Part shown: in pieces, positions 15,058 through 22,741 of the stretch
Layout: each line of letters opens with the position of its first letter
Position numbering within the stretch: the stretch's first letter is position 1
Assembly (NCBI GenBank): GCA_036379295.1
Contig: DASVGY010000074.1
Coordinates: forward strand, 1-25,609
DNA: 25,609 nt
Direction of reading: 5' to 3'
Source of the DNA: Pseudopedobacter sp036379295
GTDB lineage: Bacteria; Bacteroidota; Bacteroidia; Sphingobacteriales; Sphingobacteriaceae
Position numbers and translations under genes: made by a program
Notes under the pieces: generated by a model
What the model was told of the DNA's origin: nothing
Database searches by the model: none
The model's input: the letters and a program-made list of their open reading frames with translations, nothing else

Positions 15058-16119
15058 TTATTTTAAAATTTTAATAGCTTTTTTAAATGCTTCTGGGTTT
15101 AATTCTTCTCTTACTCTGCTTAATTCTTTTTCGGCTTCTGCGTTGCTGTACAATGTTGCACAGCTAATCTTAATCATTGGGCCATCCGCATCATCAACAA
15201 TATGTGCATCAATGCCGTTTGCTTTTAATTGGCTCACTCTTTTAACGGCATCTTCGCGTCTGGTGTATAAGCCAATGATAATTTCGTATTTAATATCTCC
15301 TTTTTTTGGCGAAACTGTTGTTTTAACAGAAACATTGGTAGAGTCTTTGGCCTTTTCTACCTCAAAACCCTGCGCTTTTAATTTTGACTCAATATCATTA
15401 TCCTGATAAATGGAATCTGCCTTTTTTAAAGCTACAGCAGCCGGTGTTTGGTTTTGAGGAGTAAGCGGCGCAGTTGGGGACGCACTGTTTTTTGGGATAT
15501 AGCTTTGGATTTGATTAACCATTTGCTTGTAAATGTCTGGTTTTGCAAAATACAAGGCAATTACACTTGCTAAAATAACCACAGCAATAATTCCCATAGT
15601 AATAGCCACAGCGCCCCGTTTTGGTTCGTTTTCCAAATATTCATCTGGTAAAGACGTATTTAAAGCTTGTTGCGCTAAACTGTAAGTCTCTGTTTCTAAG
15701 CCTGCAAGTTTTGGAGACAAAGTATCAAGCGTAGGTAAACCAAAAAAAGCTTTGTTTAAAGTGGGTTCTTTTTCTGATTGTAGATGAATTTGTCCATCTT
15801 CATTTGTTAACACGCCAATGCCTTCTAGTTTAACGGCCGAGGTTTTTAAAGCATTTTTAATCTCGCGGATGTACTCATCCAAAATTGCATAGGCAGATGT
15901 TAAAGATGTTTCGGTTTTCTGCCGAATTAAATGCACCAGCTTATCATCATGCATGTACTCTGCTGTGTAGGCTATTTCGCTGCCGGGAGGAAAGTATGTT
16001 TTGGTAGTTTCATCATAATAACCAGCTTTTCGTTTTTTAAAAAAACGACCTAAACCAGGCACCGTTACCTGATCTTTTTCTGTTATCAACTCTACCAAAT
16101 AATTTGAAATTTCCATCAC
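15058..16119 (-). CDS. HU-like domain, TM helix and SPOR domain protein
   Basis: A 353-residue bitopic protein. Residues 1 to about 117 form tandem HU/CCDC81-type modules (VTVPGLGRFFKKRKAGYYDE at 18-37 and VKLEGIGVLTNEDGQIHL at 96-113), related to the HU DNA-binding fold. A TM helix spans 169-192 (AVAITMGIIAVVILASVIAL). A Pro/Ala/Thr-rich linker leads to a C-terminal SPOR domain at about 276-353 (KYEIIIGLYTRREDAVKRVSQ). SPOR domains bind denuded glycan strands at division septa in other bacteria, so this protein would place an HU-like module in the cytosol and a peptidoglycan sensor in the periplasm. The start has GGAG a few bases upstream, one of the rare Shine-Dalgarno-like sites here; MM at the start leaves one codon of doubt. 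It lies 42 bp after the barrel gene. Confidence 0.88.
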   Translation of the reverse strand: MMEISNYLVELITEKDQVTVPGLGRFFKKRKAGYYDETTKTYFPPGSEIAYTAEYMHDDKLVHLIRQKTETSLTSAYAILDEYIREIKNALKTSAVKLEGIGVLTNEDGQIHLQSEKEPTLNKAFFGLPTLDTLSPKLAGLETETYSLAQQALNTSLPDEYLENEPKRGAVAITMGIIAVVILASVIALYFAKPDIYKQMVNQIQSYIPKNSASPTAPLTPQNQTPAAVALKKADSIYQDNDIESKLKAQGFEVEKAKDSTNVSVKTTVSPKKGDIKYEIIIGLYTRREDAVKRVSQLKANGIDAHIVDDADGPMIKISCATLYSNAEAEKELSRVREELNPEAFKKAIKILK

Positions 16120-16161
16120 TCCGTAAAAATAGTTTTTTTAAGCAAAGCCACCTAAAAATTT

Positions 16162-17916
16162 CTAAAAGCCATAACTCAAGCCGCCTAAAATATTTATTCC
16201 GTAATTGTTGTAGTAGGGAAGGCGTTGGTAATCATTTCCTAAAATATTGTTGACCCTAAAAAACGCAGAAATTTGTTTGTTGTATTGATAATCTGCACCT
16301 ACGCTGATATCTGCGAAAGCTTTCATGGTTTTAACGGTATATGTAGATGTTGGAAAGTTGCTTGGCTTATCCCATATTTTAGCTTTGGTTTCCCCTTGCA
16401 GTAATAAATCGCCAGAGATTTTAACTTGGTTAACTATTTTAAAAGACGCCGTTGATTTTAATAAGAAACCCGGACGCAGCCAGGCATATTGCTCCTTGTC
16501 ATTATCATACTGTTTTACCGAAAGTTTACTATCCAAATTAAAAGCTTCCGAGAAGCTGATGTTTAATTCGCCATCGAAACCTAAAACGTTGGTGTTGCCA
16601 ACAAGGTAGTCCACGTTAAATTTGTTGCGCTGGGTACTATCATTTATAAAGTAAGATAAATCGCCAAGGGTTTGGTAGCTAACCATGGCTTTGTAACCAA
16701 TGTTTGGTGCAAAAGTTCCGCGTATACCGCCAGAAACATTTACTTTTTCAACCGTATTCCGTAACAGCAAATTTTGGTTAACGTATGGATTTTCATCAGA
16801 TAAGCCTTTAAAAGTAGTTTTTTCTACATTGCCACCAAAGGTACCAAATATGGTAAGGTAATTTTTTATCAACATAAAATCTACACTTGCCGCCGGGAAA
16901 ATATGGATGCGTTGGTTGTTGCCAAACTCGTTAACGTAATTGATGCCGCCGGTTAGCTGCAACACATCGGTTTGTATTTTAATGTAAGGATTTAACTTAA
17001 ATAAATTGTTGTTAATGCTGTAGGCAGAATCTTTACTGGTAGTTATGTCCACAGCGGCATTAGCGCCAAGGTGAAATTTGTTTAAGTTTTTTCCGAGACC
17101 GCCAGATACTACAACCGAATTTTCTTTCGCTTTAAAAGCGTTATTGAAAATATAGCCGGATGCTTTTGCTGCATAGCTAAAGCTGGTTTCATCATCCGCA
17201 TCGGTACGGTTAAACAATAAACCTTCGGCGTTGAAATGGTTGAATCGTTGTTTTTGGGGGTTTAAATTGCTAAAAGACCCCAGCGGATCTGTACCATAAA
17301 AGTAAGTTCCTAACCTATCGTAACCTAATTTTCCTTCTAAAACCATTGCATCGCCAATGCTTCTTCCGTAAGCATTTAAAGATTGCTTGCTTATTTTTTG
17401 CTGATTTTCCTTGCCATTCATTGATAAATGGTTAAAGTTAAAGCCAGCTTGTAAAGCAGGATCTTGGCCGGTAGCAATATTCAATTGCGCCAAACCAGTT
17501 CCTAAATTGCCGAAACCTAACTTTGCAAAGTTATTTTTACGTTGTTCAGCAATCTCTTTTGCAAGTTTTTGTGCTTCTAATTCTCTAATTCCGCTATTAA
17601 GTTCTAATCGTTTATCTATTAAACTGTATTTAACCTGTGGGTTAAAAGGTTTAGTATCGCTTAGCTCGGGGCTTCTCCTAATTTTTACGGCATCCGCCAA
17701 AACGGGCTTGTAAGAGCGTACTACTTCCACTTCTTCGGTAACTGCGTTTCTTTTGCTGGTATCTTGTTTTACCGTTTCTGTTGATTTTTGCGGCGTAATT
17801 ACCTCTTTGCTAACCACAGGTTTTGTGGGTTCTTTGGTTTTTTCTTGAGCCACAACAATGTTGGCAAATAAGCTAAAGAAAATAAAAGCGCTAATATATG
17901 GTGTTTGAATTTTCAT
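16162..17916 (-). CDS. Plugless outer-membrane beta-barrel protein, TonB-receptor-like
   Basis: A 584-residue protein with a signal peptide at 1-23 (ends VVAQ). A Lys/Thr/Val-rich stretch and the segment EVEVVRSYKPVLADAVKIRR (about 62-81) follow, then a helical part (about 107-135). The rest is amphipathic beta strands to a final LPYYNNYGINILGGLSYGF, ending in aromatic Phe. No plug domain or standard TonB box is visible, although the barrel resembles TonB-dependent receptors. It probably sits in the outer membrane with a roughly 100-residue periplasmic extension. The gene starts four bases after the TPR gene and lies in the ExbBD-transducer operon, suggesting that it is the outer-membrane partner of that motor. 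Substrate and function are unknown. Confidence 0.8.
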   Translation of the reverse strand: MKIQTPYISAFIFFSLFANIVVAQEKTKEPTKPVVSKEVITPQKSTETVKQDTSKRNAVTEEVEVVRSYKPVLADAVKIRRSPELSDTKPFNPQVKYSLIDKRLELNSGIRELEAQKLAKEIAEQRKNNFAKLGFGNLGTGLAQLNIATGQDPALQAGFNFNHLSMNGKENQQKISKQSLNAYGRSIGDAMVLEGKLGYDRLGTYFYGTDPLGSFSNLNPQKQRFNHFNAEGLLFNRTDADDETSFSYAAKASGYIFNNAFKAKENSVVVSGGLGKNLNKFHLGANAAVDITTSKDSAYSINNNLFKLNPYIKIQTDVLQLTGGINYVNEFGNNQRIHIFPAASVDFMLIKNYLTIFGTFGGNVEKTTFKGLSDENPYVNQNLLLRNTVEKVNVSGGIRGTFAPNIGYKAMVSYQTLGDLSYFINDSTQRNKFNVDYLVGNTNVLGFDGELNISFSEAFNLDSKLSVKQYDNDKEQYAWLRPGFLLKSTASFKIVNQVKISGDLLLQGETKAKIWDKPSNFPTSTYTVKTMKAFADISVGADYQYNKQISAFFRVNNILGNDYQRLPYYNNYGINILGGLSYGF

Positions 17917-17920
17917 GGTT

Positions 17921-20900
17921 TTACTTGCTGTTGATGACCTCTAATTTTTTCTTTGCGGTTTCTAAAATTTCATCGTCGCCCTCATAATTATCAATGATGC
18001 TTTTTAAAGTAGCTATCGCCTGCACCTTGTCATTTAAGGCTATATAATTATCTGAAAGCAAAATAAAGCTTTTGGCATTCCAGTAATCGTAATTTGGCAT
18101 ATCATTGATTAATTGAAAACAGGTTTTTTGTGATGTTTTGTAGTCTTTCTGTAGGTACTGGATTTCGGCAAGATTATACAAAGCTTCTGCGCCGATGATT
18201 GATTTTGTTGCCTTTACTACTGCTTCAAATTCTTTTTTTGCTTTTGCTGTATCTGCTAAAAGCAATTGCGCTTTACCTGCGTAAAGGCCCGCTCTATTTT
18301 TATCCTGTTCAGATGATTTTTCGTAATCTCTAACCAAATTAACGTATAACAAAGTCTGGTCTGGCACTTTAATTCCCGCGTAAGCAACCATTAAATTATT
18401 AATTGCAAAGCTGTAGTTCGCTTTGTACTCTGAGGCAATTTCTAGCTTTTTCAAATGCACAATCGCCTCGTTATATTGTTTATTGTTCAAGTAAATTTTT
18501 GAAATGCTAATGAGCGCTCTTTCGGTGTATTCACTGGTCCAATCGTTCAAAATGTACTCATAATCGATAATTGCTGGTGCAAATTTCCCTAGGTTTTTAT
18601 AGCTTTCTGCCCTAATAAATTTTGCTTGTTTATCTTGAATGGCTTTAGGAAATTTATCAAAATAAGCATTTACCGATTCTACCGCCGCTTCCCAGTTTCC
18701 TTTTAAATACTGGGTGTTTGCGGCCTGAAACATGATGTTATCTTGTTCGGCAGTGCTGTAATTGCCAATAGACGTAGTATTTGCATAGTTGATAAATTCT
18801 GTTGCATTGCCCATATCCAAATAAATTTTTTGGATAAGCTTTAATGATTGCTGCGCTTCATCTGTAGATTTGTACTCGCTAATCACTCTTTTAAAAGTTT
18901 CTAATGCAAGCTGGTCATTTTTTTGATCGTAATTAACCAGTCCAATTGTTACTAAGGCTCTTGGCACATAAGAACTTCTTGGGTATTTTTGGATAAAGGC
19001 TGTTAAATCTGCTTTAGCAATATCGCCTTTACCAATTAAGAAGTAAGTATAAGGGATTTCGAAACCTGCATCATCAGAATAATTTGAGTTAGGGAATTTT
19101 GCTAAAAGCGATTGTAGGGTGGCAATTTTAACTTCGGGCTGGTTTTGCAAACCTTCTATTATACCGCGTTGAAATAGGGCGTAATCCTCGCTTGTACCAT
19201 GTTGTGCGATAATGCGGTTATAATAACCTAAAGCAGCGCCGTAGTTTTTAGATCCAAAATATGCATCGGCAAGCCTTAAGGTAGCATCTTTGATTGTTTT
19301 TGGGTCTTTTTCGTTACCGTTTAAAAACCGGGCTAGGTAGGTAGCTGCTTTCGGATAATTTTCTCCTTCAAGGGCGGCGTAGCCTAAAGCGTAGTTTGCA
19401 TAATTATATAAATCGGTTTTTCTAGCGGCTGGCATCGCTAAAAAATTCTCGAAATAGTTTACAGATTCGCTGTATTTTCTAACCTCGTACATGGCTTCGG
19501 CACACCAATAAGTGCTAAGCGCAAAAACCTCTTTATCAATCGGGAAATTATTTGAACGTAAAAACAAGCCTATCGAATTTTCAAAAGCTCGCTCATTATA
19601 AAATTCCAAAGCCCGGTAATAAGTTACTTTTTGATAAGCCTCTTTAGCATCTTCTGTTTTATCGTCAATACCTTCTAAAATATCTATTGCATCCCTGTAG
19701 TTTTTGGTACTTAATAAAACTTTGGCTAAAAGCGTTTTAGCTTCATTTAAATGTTTAGAATATGGATATTTTTTTAAATATTCTTGTGCAGCATCAAGTG
19801 CGATGGAATGGAACTGCAATTCATAAGAAAGTTTAGCAAAATTAAATAAAGCTTCTTCTTCAATTTGCTTATCAAAGTTCAGTTTTGAGCTAAATTGGAA
19901 AGCATTTCTTGCACCTTGCTTATTTTTGTTAGTTAGGTATGCGGCGCCTAACGTGTACAAGCCGGCCTGGCTATAAGCTGTTTTGTCTTCAATTAATTTC
20001 CCCAGTTGCTCAATAGCCTGATTGTATTTTTTTAACTTGTAATAAGTGTAACCAATTTGGTAGCTATCTTGGTTGTTTTGTGTTTTGCCCAAATCCTGCT
20101 TCATAAAACGCTCGTAGTAAGCTAAAGCGTTTGGGTAATCCGCCTTGGCAAAATAAGATGCCGCAATAATGCGCAACATTTCTGTCTCTTTAAGCTGTTT
20201 GGTGTTTTCTACGATTGGAACCGCATAGGCCAAAACATCCTCATAGCGCTTATCTAAAAAGTAAATTGCCGAAATATAGTATGGGTAGCTTGCTTCGTAA
20301 GCTTTTGAGTTTTTTAACTTTTCAAAGTTTTTTAATGCTAAAGGATATTCTTTGTCTACATAAGCAATGTAGGCATAATAGTAAATGGCCTGCTCTTTAT
20401 ATTGCGAATCGGTATCTTTTACCAAGCCAAACAAAGGTTTTGCACTTGCATAATCTTTGGTTTCAAAATAGGCATAGGCGGTTTTAAATTTGTACTCGGT
20501 GTCTTCTTTCCCCGTTAAATCTATAGAACTAACTTTAGTAAACCAATTTAAGGCTTCTTGGTAATTGCCTTGGTTAAAGTAATATTTACCCACCTGGAAA
20601 AAAGCCTGTTTAGCCTTCGGACTTTCCGGATGGTCTTTAATGAAACGTTTAAAAAGCTGTTCAGCATCGTCGTTATCCAAAGCTAAAGCGCAATAAGCTC
20701 GGTAATATTCGCTATTTATTTTTAAATTACTGATTTCAGAGTTTCTAACAGATTGCGGGGTTTCTATAAATTTGCTTTTTTCAACTTCATAAAATACAGA
20801 AGATGCCGCCGCATACTTTTCTTGCGATAAAAGCTCCATTGCAATTTTGTAATCCTCGTTTATTTGAAAATATGCGGGTAGCTGGGCAAATGCAAAGCCC

Positions 20901-20944
20901 GAAAGCAAGAATAGCGGAATCAGAATAAAATTTATTTTGCGCAT
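17921..20944 (-). CDS. Large periplasmic tetratricopeptide-repeat protein
   Basis: A 1007-residue secreted protein with a signal peptide at 1-21 (LLSGFAFAQ). Nearly the whole mature part is TPR helices: repeated patterns such as GKYYFNQGNYQEALNWFTKV (118-137), LADAYFGSKNYGAALGYYNR and ALISISKIYLNNKQYNEAIV occur to the C-terminus, some of TolA-binding/CpoB (YbgF) style with a residue spacing near 35-37. It is likely a periplasmic or outer-membrane-associated scaffold that holds other proteins, such as the barrel and the transducer. It is the first gene of the operon and starts right after an AT-rich 138-bp gap. In Tol-Pal systems a much smaller TPR protein, CpoB, works with TolA; the analogy here is inference. 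Confidence 0.88.
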   Translation of the reverse strand: MRKINFILIPLFLLSGFAFAQLPAYFQINEDYKIAMELLSQEKYAAASSVFYEVEKSKFIETPQSVRNSEISNLKINSEYYRAYCALALDNDDAEQLFKRFIKDHPESPKAKQAFFQVGKYYFNQGNYQEALNWFTKVSSIDLTGKEDTEYKFKTAYAYFETKDYASAKPLFGLVKDTDSQYKEQAIYYYAYIAYVDKEYPLALKNFEKLKNSKAYEASYPYYISAIYFLDKRYEDVLAYAVPIVENTKQLKETEMLRIIAASYFAKADYPNALAYYERFMKQDLGKTQNNQDSYQIGYTYYKLKKYNQAIEQLGKLIEDKTAYSQAGLYTLGAAYLTNKNKQGARNAFQFSSKLNFDKQIEEEALFNFAKLSYELQFHSIALDAAQEYLKKYPYSKHLNEAKTLLAKVLLSTKNYRDAIDILEGIDDKTEDAKEAYQKVTYYRALEFYNERAFENSIGLFLRSNNFPIDKEVFALSTYWCAEAMYEVRKYSESVNYFENFLAMPAARKTDLYNYANYALGYAALEGENYPKAATYLARFLNGNEKDPKTIKDATLRLADAYFGSKNYGAALGYYNRIIAQHGTSEDYALFQRGIIEGLQNQPEVKIATLQSLLAKFPNSNYSDDAGFEIPYTYFLIGKGDIAKADLTAFIQKYPRSSYVPRALVTIGLVNYDQKNDQLALETFKRVISEYKSTDEAQQSLKLIQKIYLDMGNATEFINYANTTSIGNYSTAEQDNIMFQAANTQYLKGNWEAAVESVNAYFDKFPKAIQDKQAKFIRAESYKNLGKFAPAIIDYEYILNDWTSEYTERALISISKIYLNNKQYNEAIVHLKKLEIASEYKANYSFAINNLMVAYAGIKVPDQTLLYVNLVRDYEKSSEQDKNRAGLYAGKAQLLLADTAKAKKEFEAVVKATKSIIGAEALYNLAEIQYLQKDYKTSQKTCFQLINDMPNYDYWNAKSFILLSDNYIALNDKVQAIATLKSIIDNYEGDDEILETAKKKLEVINSK

Positions 20945-21082
20945 AATATGTTTATAGTGAAGATCATAAATTTAACGTTTACGTTTCCAAAGCATTACGT
21001 AATTAACCAACAGGTGTTAATAAAAGCCAATAGAACGCAATTTATCTATGAATAATATGATTTTTTTAAATTTTTAGAGTTA

Positions 21083-22024
21083 TCAAGCTTGTTTTTGGCT
21101 CGCCAATAGGTAAAGCACCGCCATTCTTACCGCCACGCCATTTTCAACCTGATTTAAAATAATAGATTGTTTGCTATCAGCAACGTCACTGCTAATTTCT
21201 ACACCTCGGTTAATCGGTCCGGGATGCATCACCACAATTTCTTTGTTTAAAGAATCCAGAATTTTTTTATCTAAACCGTACATCATGGTATATTCCCTTA
21301 ACGATGGAAAGTATTTGATATCTTGCCGTTCCAGCTGTATTCTTAGCATATTTGCTACATCGCACCAATTTAAGGCTTTGCGCAAATCATGCTCAACTTT
21401 TACGCCTAAGGTTTCAATATATTTTGGGATTAAAGTTGTAGGGCCACAAACCATTACTTCTGCGCCCAGTTTTTGCAAACATAAAATATTGGAAAGTGCA
21501 ACCCGCGAATGCAAAATATCGCCCACTATTACAACTTTTTTGCCTGCAACCTCGCCCAGTTTTTCTCTGATGGAAAAAGCGTCTAACAAAGCTTGGGTTG
21601 GGTGTTCATGCGCTCCGTCTCCGGCGTTAACTATTTGAGCGTCAATATGCTTGCTCAAAAAAATGCCTGCCCCGGGGTAGGGGTGCCGCATCACCACCAT
21701 ATCCACTTTCATTGATAAAATATTATTTACCGTATCAATTAAGGTTTCGCCTTTGCTCACCGATGAACTTGATGCCGCAAAATTAACCACATCTGCCGAA
21801 AGGCGCTTTTGTGCTAACTCAAAAGATAGTTTGGTGCGGGTAGAGTTTTCAAAAAATATATTTGCGATGGTGATGTCTCTTAAAGAGGGTACTTTTTTTA
21901 TCGGGCGATTGATAACATCCTTAAAAGTATCTGCAGTTTCTAAAATCAATTTGATGTCTTGGGTGCTTAAATCTTTAATTCCCAAAAGATGTTTACTGCT
22001 TAATCGGTGTGTCAATTCTGCCAT
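21083..22024 (-). CDS. pyrB: Aspartate carbamoyltransferase, catalytic subunit
   Basis: This cytosolic enzyme condenses carbamoyl phosphate and aspartate to N-carbamoylaspartate, the committed step of pyrimidine synthesis. It is 313 residues, the normal catalytic-chain length. The carbamoyl-phosphate loop is FFENSTRTKLSFE (57-69). Other active-site motifs are SSSSVSKGET (85-94, with Ser87 and Lys91), RHPYPGAG, DGAHEHPTQALLDAF (136-150), VGDILHSRVALS and MHPGPINRGVEI. No pyrI regulatory subunit is next to it. It lies 3 bp after pyrR and must be co-transcribed. Confidence 0.97.
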   Translation of the reverse strand: MAELTHRLSSKHLLGIKDLSTQDIKLILETADTFKDVINRPIKKVPSLRDITIANIFFENSTRTKLSFELAQKRLSADVVNFAASSSSVSKGETLIDTVNNILSMKVDMVVMRHPYPGAGIFLSKHIDAQIVNAGDGAHEHPTQALLDAFSIREKLGEVAGKKVVIVGDILHSRVALSNILCLQKLGAEVMVCGPTTLIPKYIETLGVKVEHDLRKALNWCDVANMLRIQLERQDIKYFPSLREYTMMYGLDKKILDSLNKEIVVMHPGPINRGVEISSDVADSKQSIILNQVENGVAVRMAVLYLLASQKQA

Positions 22025-22027
22025 TTT

Positions 22028-22573
22028 TTAAACGCTTTCAGATACTAAAACAACTTTGTCTGCTCCGTCTGTTTCTTGCCAACTCACCACTACTTTTTGT
22101 GACGACATGGAATCTACTTTAATCCCAATATAATTGGGTTCAATAGGTAAATGCCTGCTGTAGCGCCTATCTACCAATACCAAAAGTTCAACTTTCTCTG
22201 GCCTTCCGAATGCTAAAATAGCATCCATTGCGGCCCTTATGGTACGGCCTGTCCACAAAACATCATCTACTAAAATCACTTTTTTACCCTCAATAATAAA
22301 ATCTATTTCTGTAGTGCTGGGCACCAACAGCCCATCGCCACGCCTAAAATCATCACGGTAAAAAGTAATGTCTAAAATGCCGCTTTTAATGTGTGCATTT
22401 GGGATAATTTGTTTGAGCTCAGTGGCGATTCTTTGAGATAAATAGATACCCCGTGGTTGTATTCCAAGAATTACAGAATTGGAAAACTCATTGTGGTTTT
22501 CAATTAATTGATGGCAAAGCCGTTGTAAGGTAATTTGGAATTTCTGACCGTCAAGAAGTGTTAAATTTTGCAT
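22028..22573 (-). CDS. pyrR: PyrR: pyrimidine regulator / uracil phosphoribosyltransferase
   Basis: A type I phosphoribosyltransferase of 181 residues that in Bacillus binds pyr leader RNA in a UMP-dependent way and has weak uracil phosphoribosyltransferase activity. The PRPP loop is VILVDDVLWTGRT (99-111) with Asp103 and Asp104, and GIQPRGIYLSQRI (37-49) is the PyrR-type N-terminal loop. I set the start at the ATG at 22573 (MQNLTLLDG). The longer frame begins with a TTG at 22594 that overlaps a -7 promoter motif and adds seven residues with no family counterpart. pyrB follows 3 bp downstream. The short predicted leader leaves no room for a PyrR-binding attenuator here, so any RNA-based control would act elsewhere. 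Confidence 0.93.
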   Translation of the reverse strand: MQNLTLLDGQKFQITLQRLCHQLIENHNEFSNSVILGIQPRGIYLSQRIATELKQIIPNAHIKSGILDITFYRDDFRRGDGLLVPSTTEIDFIIEGKKVILVDDVLWTGRTIRAAMDAILAFGRPEKVELLVLVDRRYSRHLPIEPNYIGIKVDSMSSQKVVVSWQETDGADKVVLVSESV

Positions 22574-22591
22574 CAGCTCGTGTGGTTTGGG

Positions 22592-22599
22592 CAAAAATA
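22592..22599 (-). promoter_or_regulatory. Putative -7 promoter element of pyrR-pyrB
   Basis: On the minus strand this reads TATTTTTG, an exact TAnnTTTG match, 18 bases before the ATG at 22573. Transcription should begin roughly 12-15 bases before the start codon. No convincing -33 TTTG is seen. Confidence 0.5.
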
Positions 22600-22646
22600 G
22601 GAAAATTTAACAAGAACAGTAAGGAATTATATTTTTCGATAAATAG

Positions 22647-22679
22647 GCCTCAGTCCAGCCCTCTCCGAAGTAGAGGCAG
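22647..22679 (+). repeat. Palindromic intergenic repeat, copy 1
   Basis: A 33-base sequence beginning GCCTCA with an imperfect stem CCTCTCC/GTAGAGG around GAA. It matches the reverse complement of 25425-25457 at 25 of 33 positions. It lies between pyrR and the end of dnaB. Confidence 0.75.
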
Positions 22680-22741
22680 CCAAACCTTGGATTCTTTGCG
22701 TAAAAAATGTTAATTGGTGAAACAACGAAAAACCTAACGAC

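Noticed and set aside
20945..21082. Promoter or terminator between pyrB and the TPR operon
   Set aside because: The gap is AT-rich with only a weak TAAATTTA and a badly spaced TTTG; no hairpin followed by T-run was found, so nothing was called.
21171..21638. 155-codon plus-strand ORF inside pyrB
   Set aside because: Antisense to conserved active-site regions of pyrB; the open frame follows from codon bias.
22574..22594. N-terminal extension of pyrR from a TTG start
   Set aside because: It overlaps a -7 promoter motif and adds residues absent from typical PyrR proteins.
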